NCBI GenBank assembly: GCA_002943765.1 | Contig: PQWQ01000020.1 | Coordinates: forward strand, 372,001-436,000 | Direction of reading: 5' to 3' | Source: Psoroptes ovis | Taxonomy: Eukaryota; Arthropoda; Arachnida; Sarcoptiformes; Psoroptidae | DNA length: 64,000 nucleotides | Shown here: piece after piece, positions 24,719 to 35,748 of the stretch | How the letters are laid out: the number at the start of each line of letters is the position of its first letter | How positions within the stretch are numbered: position 1 is the stretch's first letter | The notes under the pieces: generated by a model | Database searches by the model: none | The model's input: the letters and a program-made list of their open reading frames with translations, nothing else | What the model was told of the DNA's origin: nothing | Translations under genes and position numbers: made by a program

Positions 24719-25908
24719 TCAGTTGATTGAAATAGCCAATATCAATCCCATAATAATGCCTATGCTGATGATCGATAATATTATTACTAAAATAATGATC
24801 ATAATTTGACCATTATTTTTTAGCATTGATTTATATGTTGAAATAGATGATGTTGTTGTTGTTTTTCCAATTGAAGATGTTGATGACAATGACAATGATA
24901 ATCTATTCGACAATAAACATTTATCATATGTATTATTGTACATTTTATGTTTTTGATCATTCAATAATTTGTTCAAAATTGGTGTTTGAATGTTATTATT
25001 ATTATTGTAGTGATATGATGATGGCCCTCGTTGATTTCCATTACATGTGGCCGTGTTTGTCGTCAAATTTGGTCGTAAATAGCAGTAGGCACCAGGATAA
25101 AATGTTTGACTAGAATATAATAATGGATTATAATAGAAATGATGTGGTGGTTGATTGATGGAAAATATATTATTACAATGATTGGTGGTCGATGGATATT
25201 TTTTATTCGGTGCAATCGATATTAATGATGGTAGCCGTTGTTGCCGAAGATTTGGATATGAAACTCTTCGTGGATAGAAATAATTACGAGGTAAGCCAAT
25301 ATCTGCAATGTGAAAAGAATGATAATCAATCATGAGCATGAATTATGGAAAGCAAAAATATATTTACCTGAATGTAAAAAATATGGATTTGAAGATGATA
25401 AGTGATCAATTGATTTTGTTTGACGATAATTATAGTTTAGTGATCTTCGATAATTATTCATATTATCGATTGATATTTTACGATTTTTTTGCGAATATCT
25501 GTGATTATAATTACGATTATTAGCGCGTAAATAATGCTGCTGATTCAAAGTTGTTGATGTTGTTGGTTTTATTAACATTTCATTTGATGATACGGAATTC
25601 GAGATTGATGATTGATCTGCAGTGCAGAAATTGCGATAACAATAATTATTATTATTGTTATTCATATTACAATAAACATTAGCATAATTGAATTTTTTCA
25701 TCAATTTTTTCCGTATCTTTTGTTTATTGAATAAAATTGCTCTATTTTGCCATACTTGTGGTATAAAATTACGATGATTATAATTATTATTCGATTGATC
25801 ATAATAATATTGATTATGATTATAATAAAACAATGGACTCATTATCAATTTATGATCATTATGATTATTAAATTGATAATGATTTCTAAATTGTTGATAA
25901 TTATTCAT
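24719..25908 (-). CDS. Unrecognised C-terminally anchored membrane protein
   Basis: Two exons on the minus strand, 25908-25368 and 25302-24719, with a 65-bp GT/AG intron and closed phase; 374 aa. The first 350 residues are polar and rich in Asn, Tyr, Ser and His (NYRRSLNYNYRQTKS; PRRVSYPNLRQQRLPSLIS). They are followed by one hydrophobic helix near the C-terminus (IIILVIILSIISIGIIMGLI) and only a few residues after it. That is the layout of a tail-anchored protein with its bulk in the cytosol. There is no signal peptide and no domain I recognise. Its 3' end faces that of the SNX gene, 258 bp away. The spliced frame and sequence complexity make a real gene likely; function is unknown. Confidence 0.65.
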
Positions 25909-27184
25909 TTATTATTATGATTAATGATTATTATTACTATTATTGTTTGATGCGAAAATCAAATTATTAAAATCAAACAACGATGAATTATCATCAATGC
26001 ATATCGATCGATAACCGAAAGTCCGAAACATTTAGTATTGAAAAAAAAATCAATGTTTTACCAAACAACAAGTAGGGTAAATTGCAATAAAATAAAGCAA
26101 TTTGATGAAACTTGAATATCTGGTGTGTTGTTGATCATAAAATAATAATAAGAAATTTTGAAAATTATAGACATTCATTCATTTTTTTTTGTTGTTGTTC
26201 ATTCGCTTATAGAAAAACCATTGTTATAAATTTCTTAATATGATCAAGCAAAGCAGACGATTCAGGCATTTTATTCAGGCTGAATCTAAGATTCATTGAA
26301 TTATCATTACTGTTGAACATTATTATTATTATTATGATCATCATCATTGACTGAATGAATGAATGAATGAATATAATAATAATAATGAAAAAAAGAGAGA
26401 CAGAGACACAGTTCAAAGAACATAAGTTAAATGTCAATGACCGGAATAGTTATTCGATTATTATGATTCGATAGATAATACCACCAAAAAAGAAATATAT
26501 GTTTTAACAGGTAAAATTTGTTTTTTTAACTTTATATTCACCTGTAAAATAATTTGTTTAAGAAAAAAAACAATCTTTGTTTTCTTGCTTTGGTGAAATG
26601 ATAATCGTTTTGTCAAATTATATACGAATGAAATGATTGCTTGCTTATTTGTTGATTTGTATCATGATGATTTGAACAGCATAAACAATACGAAAATAGA
26701 CAATTTTCTAAATGTAAAATGATTAATGAAAATAGAAGAATAATAACAACAACAATGATGATTATCGAGATCATTGTCATACACAAGCAAATAGATATTC
26801 AATTATAGTCATATATTCATGAATTGTAAATTAAATTATTATTTAATCATATTCATAGATTCTGGCATGAATTATTATATTGTTATTTGTATTTTGATTT
26901 GAATTTTGTCATGTTTAGCCTTTTTGGTATACCACCAAGATAAAATAAATAAATATATATGTTCAATTGATCATTGTTTTAATGGTAGACGACTGTATAA
27001 TATTTTACAAAATAGAAAAATTTATAAATTATCTTCTCATATATGTAGAGTAGTGACAGACAGTTAACCTTGTTTGAATTTCGAATCATTATTATAATCA
27101 TATTTTGAATTTAAATGAAATTGTATATTCGTATATAAGATGATATTAATTGAAATAATAAATCAAATTTAGCTATCTTAAATG
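25909..27184. other. Intergenic region between tail-anchored gene and OTUD6B 3' end
   Basis: AT-rich with ATT and TTCA microsatellites. A minus-strand open frame near 26210-26300 (MNLRFSLNKMPESSALLDHI) could be a leader ORF of the tail-anchored gene. I see no other gene. Confidence 0.45.
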
Positions 27185-28241
27185 TCATTCAGTATTATGC
27201 CATTCTTCATCATCTGGTATATCACCGTTGGGCATAACACTATTATAATGTTCACCAAGACGATATGCATGACGAAAATAGCTAAATGAAAATAAGGAAA
27301 AAAAATAAGAATGAATTAATAATATTTGAATTCAAATAAATGAATGAATTACCATAATATTAATGGATTTCTTGAACCAAATTCATTGAAACCAATACGA
27401 ATTGGAGTACCTTCTGCTTGTATTATTTCGATAGGCACTTTTAATCTATTTGATAAGGCTTTTAATTCTAAATGACCACCCCATGTTTTTGTATTTGCAA
27501 TTTTATCACAATAAACATCGAATTCGTTATCATTAACCAGATTAGTATTTTCATCATTCAATAAAAATGGTAAAAAATCATTTTTATTTTGACGGATATA
27601 TTCACTTGCACTCAAACGTAATTCATCAACTGTTTGTTCAATATTTCTTGTTAAACGTAATTGATGTTCAATTGCTTTATACATACAATCACCATCTGAT
27701 GGTATTTCACACAATGATAGATTTCTTTCCTCTAATAGACTTTCAATTTTTTTCATTTCTATTGATCTTGTTGAATCGATATCATCTAGTAGACCAGCAC
27801 GTATTCGTTCTTGTCTTTCACGATCTTTACGCTCTTTATTTTCACGTCTTCGTTGCGATTTTGTTAATTTCTGAGGCTGTTGTTCATCAATATTATCATC
27901 ATCATCATTAATATTATTATTATCATGATTATTTGTATCGTTTGATTGCTGCTGTTGTTGATTTTGATTAGATTCATACCATTCATTTAATTCTTGTTCA
28001 TGTTTAGCTTTCAATTCAGATTCCATTAAATCTATTTGATTATTGATTTCTTTCTTTTTCTTTTTATCATTTTTAGGAACACTAAATCTTAATTTGGTTA
28101 TTTTAGCTGAAAAGATAATAAAAATAAATGCAAATTAATCATTTATAAAATCAAATCAATCACAAAACCATTACCATTTAAATCTTTTTTCTCTTGTCGA
28201 TGTCTTTCGATTATTTCTTCAGGCAAATCTTGTAATGACAT
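27185..28241 (-). CDS. OTUD6B: OTU-family deubiquitinase, OTUD6B-like
   Basis: Three exons on the minus strand: 28241-28175, 28106-27353 and 27281-27185, giving 918 nt and 305 aa, close to OTUD6B's usual length. The N-terminus (LPEEIIERHRQEKKDL, then SVPKNDKKKKKE) is the conserved helical region of OTUD6. An Asn/Asp/Gln-rich insert follows at about 70-100. The OTU cysteine-protease domain starts near 150: PSDGDC with D160 and nucleophile C163, then WGGHLELKALS, and the catalytic His at H285 in LGEHYNSV. The active site looks intact. Family role: deubiquitinase linked to protein-synthesis control. The last exon is short but essential because it carries the catalytic His. The gene is divergent from eIF2-beta, 387 bp between start codons. 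Confidence 0.93.
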
Positions 28242-28628
28242 GATTATTATTATGTTGCATTAATTGATGTAATCATACAAATAATAAATTAGAATTTCCA
28301 GATTTTCGATTTTAATTAAATTTTGGGAAGTAATTATTCTAAAAATTTTGTAATTAAATCGACAAAAACAATATTTACATATTTACAATTTTTTTTTTCA
28401 TTACTTAAATAGTATCGATTGTTATTAATCGATTATTCGATTGCTGTATGTGTGTGTGTGTGTGTGTGTGCATTTCTTGTTTGCGTGTCGTGCTTTTTTT
28501 TCTTAGTGCCAAGAGCATTGTCCGATGCTTGTTGTTTTCCCATTCTTCAATATTGATTAATGCCTGATGTAATTTTCCAAATAAAAATTTTTTAATCGGA
28601 ATTCTAATTGAACACAAACTATCCAAAA
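28242..28628. promoter_or_regulatory. Shared divergent promoter region, OTUD6B and eIF2-beta
   Basis: The 387 bp between two start codons on opposite strands must hold both promoters unless leaders are spliced. It contains a (TG)n run at 28449-28470 and no clear TATA box that I can assign. Confidence 0.55.
28449..28470 (+). repeat. (TG)11 microsatellite
   Basis: Uninterrupted TG repeat in the divergent promoter interval. Confidence 0.9.
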
Positions 28629-29905
28629 ATGGCCGATGATGATTTGGTAATTAAATTCATTCATTTTTTTAATCAATTATTCTGATTTAATTCTTTGTTT
28701 TTTTTGGATCATTCTTCAGGATTTAGATTTAACAACGAAAAAAAAGAAAAAAACAAAAAAACCATATGATTTCAGTGCATTAGATGATGATAAACCAAAT
28801 GATTCTAATAAAACATCGAATGAAAGTACAACAACAGCTACAGCAACAGCATCAACAACAAATGAAACAAAAAATGATGTTTCAATGCCAATCGATGATG
28901 ATTTAGATTTGGCTGATTTATCAAATCTTAAGAAGAAAAAAAAGAAAAAGAAACCATTCAATTTGGAAGAGCTGGAGAATGCTTTGCCCAATGAAACTGG
29001 CTCTGCTACTGCTGGTGCTGCAGATAAAGAAAGTCCTGGTGATGATAATAAAGCCGATGAATCGTCGAAAGCAACCGATGATGTTGATGATTTTGATTTA
29101 GATTTCAGTGTTTCGAAGAAGAAAAAGAAAAAAAAGAAAGCAACAATTGATTTATCTGAACAAGATGAATTCGATAAAGAGAATGTCGATAATGGTGATA
29201 ATAATGATGAAGATTTGAAAGATGAAATACAATTCAGTGGTGGTACATCGAAATGGCTCGATTCTGATCGTGATTATACTTATGATGAATTATTAGAAAT
29301 GATTTATAATAAAATCAAAGAAAAAAATCCTGAAAGTGAATCAGGTGGCCGAAAAAAATATGTATTACGTCCACCACAAGTCTTGCGTATTGGTACTAAG
29401 AAAACTTCATTTGCAAATTTTATTGAAATTTGTAAATCGTATGTATTGAAACGATTTGATTTGATCTTTTTTCTTTAATCATTATTTATTTACCTTTGTC
29501 TTTTCATCAGGTTACATCGTCAATCTAAACATTTACAAAATTTTCTGTTAACCGAATTGGGTACCAGTGGTTCGGTGGATGCAAACAATCAATTGATTAT
29601 CAAAGGCCGATTCCAACAAAAACAAATTGAAAGTGTACTTCGACGTTATATTAGTACGTTACATTTCTATTTTTAATTCATAATCATTAATTGGTATTCA
29701 TTTGTTTTGTATATGATTATCGATTATAACAGAGGAATATGTTGCTTGTCAAACATGTCGATCACCTGAAACAATTCTTCAAAAAGAAACACGTCTATTC
29801 TTTTTACAATGTGAAAGTTGCGGATCAAGAAGATCAGTCGCTAATATTAAAAGTGGTTTTCAAGCTGTTACTGGACGTCGTGCTGCAATGCGTGCACGTG
29901 ATTAA
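28629..29905 (+). CDS. EIF2S2: Translation initiation factor eIF2, beta subunit
   Basis: Four exons: 28629-28646 (only 18 nt, MADDDL), 28720-29438, 29511-29653 and 29733-29905, giving 1053 nt and 350 aa (vertebrate about 333). The N-terminal half holds three lysine blocks (KKKKKTKK, then two runs of eight or more Lys), the K-boxes that contact eIF5 and eIF2B-epsilon. The core follows (DYTYDELLEMIYNKIKEKNP, RPPQVLRIGTKKTSFANF, LTELGTSGSVD, IKGRFQQKQIESVLRRYI), then a C4 zinc ribbon C299/C302/C320/C323 and the ending TGRRAAMRARD. It is part of the ternary complex that brings Met-tRNAi to the 40S subunit. All features look intact. Candidate AATAAA sites are near 29960 and 29979. The satellite begins 177 bp after the stop. 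Confidence 0.97.
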
Positions 29906-30082
29906 AAAGAAACTCAAATAAAGTGGTAATTTAATGCCATCAATTGAATAATTGATTCGAATAAAAACTACAATATTTAATAAATTTTCTGAATTTTCCC
30001 ATTTAAAATTGTAATTTTTAATTATTGATGATTAAACGATTTTTTCTAAAAAAAATAAACATATTTTATTTTAAAAATATTA

Positions 30083-30229
30083 TCGCCAACACAGTCTTTG
30101 AAAAATTTCCACGTACTATAGCCTTAGATTTTTTCGAAAAATTCAAAAATTTCCACGTACTATAGCCTTAGATTTTTTCGAAAAATTCAAAAATTTCCAC
30201 GTACTATAGCCTTAGATTCTTCGAGCGTC
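30083..30229 (-). repeat. Inverted left edge of 44-bp satellite
   Basis: Three to four monomers in the orientation opposite to the main array, recognisable by TTTCCACGTACTATAGCCTT and AGATTTTTTCGAAAAATTC. Confidence 0.85.
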
Positions 30230-30230
30230 A

Positions 30231-30370
30231 AAATTTAATCTATTTAGTCCTGATAGGGATTTGACAAGACTGCTGACAGGGCACGGCTGATGTGACCATA
30301 CGACTAACACCCTTGTGATAACGGAACAAGGGTTATCTTGCTCGTTCTCCATCATCATCATCATCATCAT
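30231..30370 (+). mobile_element. Non-satellite insert with hairpin and (CAT)n tail
   Basis: About 140 bp of G+C-richer sequence placed exactly where satellite orientation changes. It contains a perfect 8-bp stem, ACCCTTGT (30309-30316) and ACAAGGGT (30326-30333), and ends in about seven CAT units before satellite resumes. A 3' hairpin plus short tandem tail resembles the 3' end of a non-LTR retrotransposon or a SINE. The family is not recognised. Confidence 0.45.
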
Positions 30371-33250
30371 AGTACGTGGAAATTTTTCAATTTTTCGAAA
30401 AAATCTAAGACTATCCATCGTCAAAATTTTTGAAAAAATCGAAAAAATCTAAGGCTATCCATCGCCAAAATTTTTGAAAAAATCGAAAAAATCTAAGGCT
30501 ATCCATCGCCAAAATTTTTCAATTTTTCGAAAAAATCTAAGGCTATCCATCGTCAAAATTTTTCAAAAAATCGAAAAAATCTAAGGCTATAATACGTGGA
30601 AATTTTTCAAAAAATCGAAAAAATCTAAGGCTATAATACGTGGAAATTTTTGAAAAAATCGAAAAAATCTAAGGGTATCCATCGCCAAAATTTTTGAAAA
30701 AATCGAAAAAATCTAAGGCTATAATACGTGGAAATTTTTCAATTTTTCGAAAAAATCTAAGGCTATCCATCGCCAAAATTTTTGAAAAAATCGAAAAAAT
30801 CTAAGGCTATCCATCGTCAAAATTTTTCAAAAAATCGAAAAAATCTAAGGCTATAATACGTGGAAATTTTTCAAAAAATCGAAAAAATCTAAGGCTATAA
30901 TACGTGGAAATTTTTCAAAAAATCGAAAAAATCTAAGGCTATAATACGTGGAAATTTTTGAAAAAATCGAAAAAATCTAAGGCTATCCATCGCCAAAATT
31001 TTTGAAAAAATCGAAAAAATCTAAGGCTATAATACGTGGAAATTTTTCAATTTTTCGAAAAAATCTAAGGCTATCCATCGCCAAAATTTTTGAAAAAATC
31101 GAAAAAATCTAAGGCTATCCATCGTCAAAATTTTTCAAAAAATCGAAAAAATCTAAGGCTATAATACGTGGAAATTTTTCAAAAAATCGAAAAAATCTAA
31201 GGCTATAATACGTGGAAATTTTTGAAAAAATCGAAAAAATCTAAGGCTATCCATCGCCAAAATTTTTGAAAAAATCGAAAAAATCTAAGGCTATAATACG
31301 TGGAAATTTTTCAATTTTTCGAAAAAATCTAAGGCTATCCATCGCCAAATTTTTGAAAAAATCGAAAAAATCTAAGGCTATCCATCGCCAAAATTTTTGA
31401 AAAAATCGAAAAAATCTAAGGCTATAATACGTGGAAATTTTTCAATTTTTCGAAAAAATCTAAGGCTATCCATCGCCAAAATTTTTGAAAAAATCGAAAA
31501 AATCTAAGGCTATCATCGTCAAATTTTTCAAAAAATCGAAAAAATCTAAGGCTATAATACGTGGAAATTTTTCAAAAAATCGAAAAAATCTAAGGCTATA
31601 ATACGTGGAAATTTTTCAAAAAATCGAAAAAATCTAAGGCTATCCATCGCCAAAATTTTTGAAAAAATCGAAAAAATCTAAGGCTATAATACGTGGAAAT
31701 TTTTCAATTTTTCGAAAAAATCTAAGGCTATCCATCGCCAAAATTTTTGAAAAAATCGAAAAAATCTAAGGCTATCCATCGTCAAAATTTTTCAAAAAAT
31801 CGAAAAAATCTAAGGCTATAATACGTGGAAATTTTTCAAAAAATCGAAAAAATCTAAGGCTATAATACGTGGAAATTTTTGAAAAAATCGAAAAAATCTA
31901 AGGCTATCCATCGCCAAAATTTTTGAAAAAATCGAAAAAATCTAAGGCTATAATACGTAAAAATTTTTCAATTTTTCGAAAAAATCTAAGGCTATCCATC
32001 GCCAAAATTTTTGAAAAAATCGAAAAAATCTAAGGCTATCCATCGTCAAAATTTTTCAAAAAATCGAAAAAATCTAAGGCTATCTATCGTCAAAATTTTT
32101 CAATTTTTCGAAAAAATCTATAGCTATCCATCGTCAAAATTTTTCAAAATTTCGAAAAAATCTAAGGCTATCCATCGTCAAAATTTTTCAAAAAATCGAA
32201 AAAATCTAAGGCTATCCATCGTCAAAATTTTTCAAAAAATCGAAAAAATCTAAGGCTATCTATCGTCAAAATTTTTCAAAAAATCGAAAAAATCTAAGGC
32301 TATAATACGTGGAAATTTTTGAAAAAATCGAAAAAATCTAAGGCTATAATACGTGGAAATTTTTCAATTTTTCGAAAAAATCTAAGGCTATCCATCGTCA
32401 AAATTTTTGAAAAAATCGAAAAAATCTAAGGCTATCCATCGTCAAAATTTTTCAAAATTTCGAAAAAATCTAAGGCTATAATACGTGGAAATTTTTCAAT
32501 TTTTCGAAAAAATCTAAGGCTATACATCGTCAAAATTTTTCAAAATTTCGAAAAAATCTAAGGCTATAATACGTGGAAATTTTTGAAAAAATCGAAAAAA
32601 TCTAAGGCTATCCATCGCCAAAATTTTTGAAAAAATCGAAAAAATCTAAGGCTATAATACGTGGAAATTTTTCAAAAAATCGAAAAAATCTAAGGCTATC
32701 CATCGCCAAAATTTTTGAAAAAATCGAAAAAATCTAAGGCTATAATACGTGGAAATTTTTCAATTTTTCGAAAAAATCTAAGGCTATCCATCGCCAAAAT
32801 TTTTGAAAAAATCGAAAAAATCTAAGGCTATCCATCGTCAAAATTTTTCAAAAAATCGAAAAAATCTAAGGCTATAATACGTGGAAATTTTTGAAAAAAT
32901 CGAAAAAATCTAAGGCTATAATACGTGGAAATTTTTCAAAAAATCGAAAAAATCTAAGGCTATAATACGTGGAAATTTTTGAAAAAATCGAAAAAATCTA
33001 AGGCTATCCATCGCCAAAATTTTTGAAAAAATCGAAAAAATCTAAGGCTATAATACGTGGAAATTTTTCAAAAAATCGAAAAAATCTAAGGCTATCCATC
33101 GCCAAAATTTTTGAAAAAATCGAAAAAATCTAAGGCTATCCATCGTCAAAATTTTTCAATTTTTCGAAAAAATCTAAGGCTATAAATCGCCATCTTTGTT
33201 CAAAAAATCGAAAAAATCTAAGACTATAGTAAGTGGAAATCTTTCAAAAA
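30371..33250 (+). repeat. 44-bp tandem satellite array, about 65 monomers
   Basis: Every monomer shares CGAAAAAATCTAAGGCTA. Three start types alternate: X (TAATACGTGGAAA), Y (TCCATCGCCAAAA) and Z (TCCATCGTCAAAA). Two or three centre types are seen (TTTTTCAAAAAATCG, TTTTTGAAAAAATCG, TTTTTCAATTTTTCG). In the middle the order X(att) Y Z X X Y recurs, a six-monomer higher-order unit of about 264 bp, with added or lost monomers. From about 32040 to 32520 the order changes toward Z-rich runs. Monomers decay past about 33180. A chance open frame runs through part of it (32011-32253) and should not be called a gene. Confidence 0.95.
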
Positions 33251-33934
33251 AATTGACAGTCTATGGCCTTCCATTTTTGAAAAAAAGATGGCAGTGTTTA
33301 TCTTTCTATTTTTCTGAAAAAAATGGTAGTTTATAGCCTTTGATTTTTTTAAAAAAAAGATGGCAGTGTTTAGCCTTTGCTTTTTTTGAAAAATTTTAAA
33401 AAACGATGTCTCAGATTTTCATGATTTTCTCAAAAATTTTTCAAAGGCTATTGCCTTATAGAATTTTTCAAAAACTCATTAACAATATCAAAAAATATCA
33501 AATACCAAAAAGCAGTAACAAATCATTTCGATCCATCTTTTATTTCAGTTTTATTTTTGTGACACACACAAAAATAAACAAACAATTAACATTCAGCCAT
33601 TTGGGGATTTGTTTAATAATTCACATCAAATGAACACATAACAAACAATAATTCAATCATTTAAATTATTATTATTTGTTTTCTTGTTTTCAATTTTTCT
33701 AATTTGATTCCACCAGTCATCATTGATAACCATGAATAGTGAGTAATCAACTAAACCATAAAGCGTCAAAGAAAAAAAAAACTAACTTTATTTTCAAATA
33801 AATGAAAAATTATTTTTCTGTCCAAAATCCCCATAAGAGAAATGATAATAATAATGGAAATGAGTAAATTGTTTTTTTTTGTTTTTTTTGAAAAAAAATA
33901 GTTCGGGTCCATTCATTTTTTCGAATGAATGTTA

Positions 33935-34015
33935 TCAATTTGTCCAAAAAGTTTTTGTCGATTTTCTCATTATTTTCTACGATATAATCGGCAAAAACTT
34001 TTCGGACAACACAAA
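33935..34015 (+). mobile_element. 81-bp mariner-like MITE, type A (copy 6)
   Basis: Diverged ends (TCAATTTGTCC and CGGACAACACAA) around a clear type A core (ATTTTCTACGATATAATCGG). TA precedes it. Confidence 0.72.
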
Positions 34016-34288
34016 TATATGAAAATGAAAATGAAATATGAATTATTTCTATTTTCGTATAAATGAATGAATGAAAGAAAAAAACAATAAAAATCATTTA
34101 CACTAATGGCCCTTTATAAATATAAAATAAAACAACTGTGAAAAAAACATTATTGACTGTTACTTGTTCAACAATACAGTACAACAACAACAATAAACAT
34201 CGAATGTGAAATTGATTCGACATTTTCATTTTTTCATTTTTTTAATTTACTCAATTTCAAATTACATTTTAGCTCGGTTTTTACAGTG

Positions 34289-34397
34289 TTTCAAGTTTTA
34301 ATTCGTAGTTTTAAAATTAAATTTCGTAATTTTGAATACAATTTTGAACGATGAAATTACGAAATTCAATTTTAAAACTCTGAATTAAAACTTGAAA
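34289..34397. repeat. About 109-bp palindromic repeat, family C (copy 2)
   Basis: Left arm CAAGTTTTAATTCGTAGTTT with AAATTTCGTAATTTT; the right arm mirrors it and ends GAATTAAAACTTGAAA. The arms are about 45 bp with few mismatches. This is the best-preserved copy. Confidence 0.75.
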
Positions 34398-35150
34398 TCC
34401 TGAATAACAATTTTGATATTAATTTTCACTTTGAAAAGCTAAAAATGTATTAATTTACTGTGTACGACGAATGTGTGTGTCCCTATTAACACATCGAGAC
34501 ACCAAAATATATAATATTCATTCATTAATCACATCCTTGTTTGATCTCTCTGTTTTTCTGAAGCCGAAATGGGCCCTGAAATGTGTTGTACGAATATATT
34601 TCAAATACAGTCAAACATATAGACACACAAATAGTCCAAAAGTCAAAATTTGAAAATGAGATAATTTAACGTCATTCATTCATTTTCAATTCAATCCATT
34701 ATCCATTATCGTCATTATTATTATTTCATCACCTTACACTTTAGCTTCCATTTAGTCATACAATCCAATTACGGCTTTCAATTTAATTTTACCTCACATT
34801 TAATGATTATAATCATAATAATAATAATAATAAATATGACATCATAAGGGAATGGAATTAATGAATAATTGATGAAATACGATGAAATGCAATAATAAAT
34901 GTAAACAACAGAAAAGACAAAATGTGAGTGATAAAAAGTGACAAATGATTAAATGTATCATTATTATTTGGAAGGTTATTGTTTTTGTTTTGTTTTGAAA
35001 AATTAACAAATTTATAGTTCATAGGTTTTAATGTTGTTGTTGCTGTTGTCGTTGTGAAATTACAATTGATTATACAAAGATAATGAAGTGTTATTATATG
35101 ACAAATACACACACAAATACACACATACGAACAGTACAAATTATTTTGGA

Positions 35151-35260
35151 TTTAAAGTTTTAATTCATAGTTTTAAAATTTAATTTCGTAATTTTACGAT
35201 TCGAAATTTCTATTCAAAACTATGAAAATCAATTTTAAAACTTTGAATAAAAACTTAAAA
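35151..35260. repeat. About 110-bp palindromic repeat, family C (copy 3)
   Basis: Same plan as 34289-34397 (AAGTTTTAATTCATAGTTTT left, AATTTTAAAACTTTGAATAA right) with more substitutions. Confidence 0.65.
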
Positions 35261-35748
35261 CCCTGTTTATGTGGGAATATTTCTTTTTTTTTAAATTATT
35301 GTTATTAATCAATTTAATTTAAATTGTTAATAATAAAGGGTTGGCAAAGGAGAAGGAAAAAACATACATTCATAGATTAAATAGTTGAATGGAATACCTC
35401 TGTTGAAATGTCTGTGAATTCCTATGAAATTTAACCCTTTTATTACATAAATCTAATAATAATTGGATGCTCAATGAATTAATTAAAAAAATTAATTAAT
35501 AAATTAATTATGTGTGTTCTACCTATGATCTGCCGACTTTTGTTTTGTATATGATACATTGGTTCAAATTTTACGTTTCAGGAATTCGCAATTTTTGCAA
35601 GGTCCTAACCTTTTAAATTATGATTAAATAATTGTTTTAGGGTCAAACCCTTTGGACTCAAAGAGTCCCCCCTATTCCACTGACTTATCTCCGGTGCAGT
35701 GAGGATCAATATTAAATCACTGATTGTGTATCAATCAATAATCAAAAT

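Larger units (their letters stand above)
33251..35748. other. Satellite fringe and Vsx 3' flank
   Basis: Up to about 33480 there are degenerate satellite-like units (AGATGGCAGTGTTTA repeated). Beyond lie one type A MITE, two copies of palindromic family C, and a G+C-richer patch at about 35640-35710 just past the Vsx stop, probably 3' UTR. No gene seen. Confidence 0.55.

Noticed and set aside
30212..30424. Minus-strand frame containing a run of Met and CPVSSLVKSLSGLN
   Set aside because: The Met run is the CAT microsatellite read backwards and the rest is the insert between inverted satellite blocks. I see no gene evidence.
32011..32253. 80-codon frame KKSKKSKAIHRQNFSKNRKN-type repeat protein
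   Set aside because: It is simply the satellite read in frame. The repeat of Ser/Lys/Asn follows the 44-bp unit (three units giving 44 codons) and no promoter or splice context is seen.
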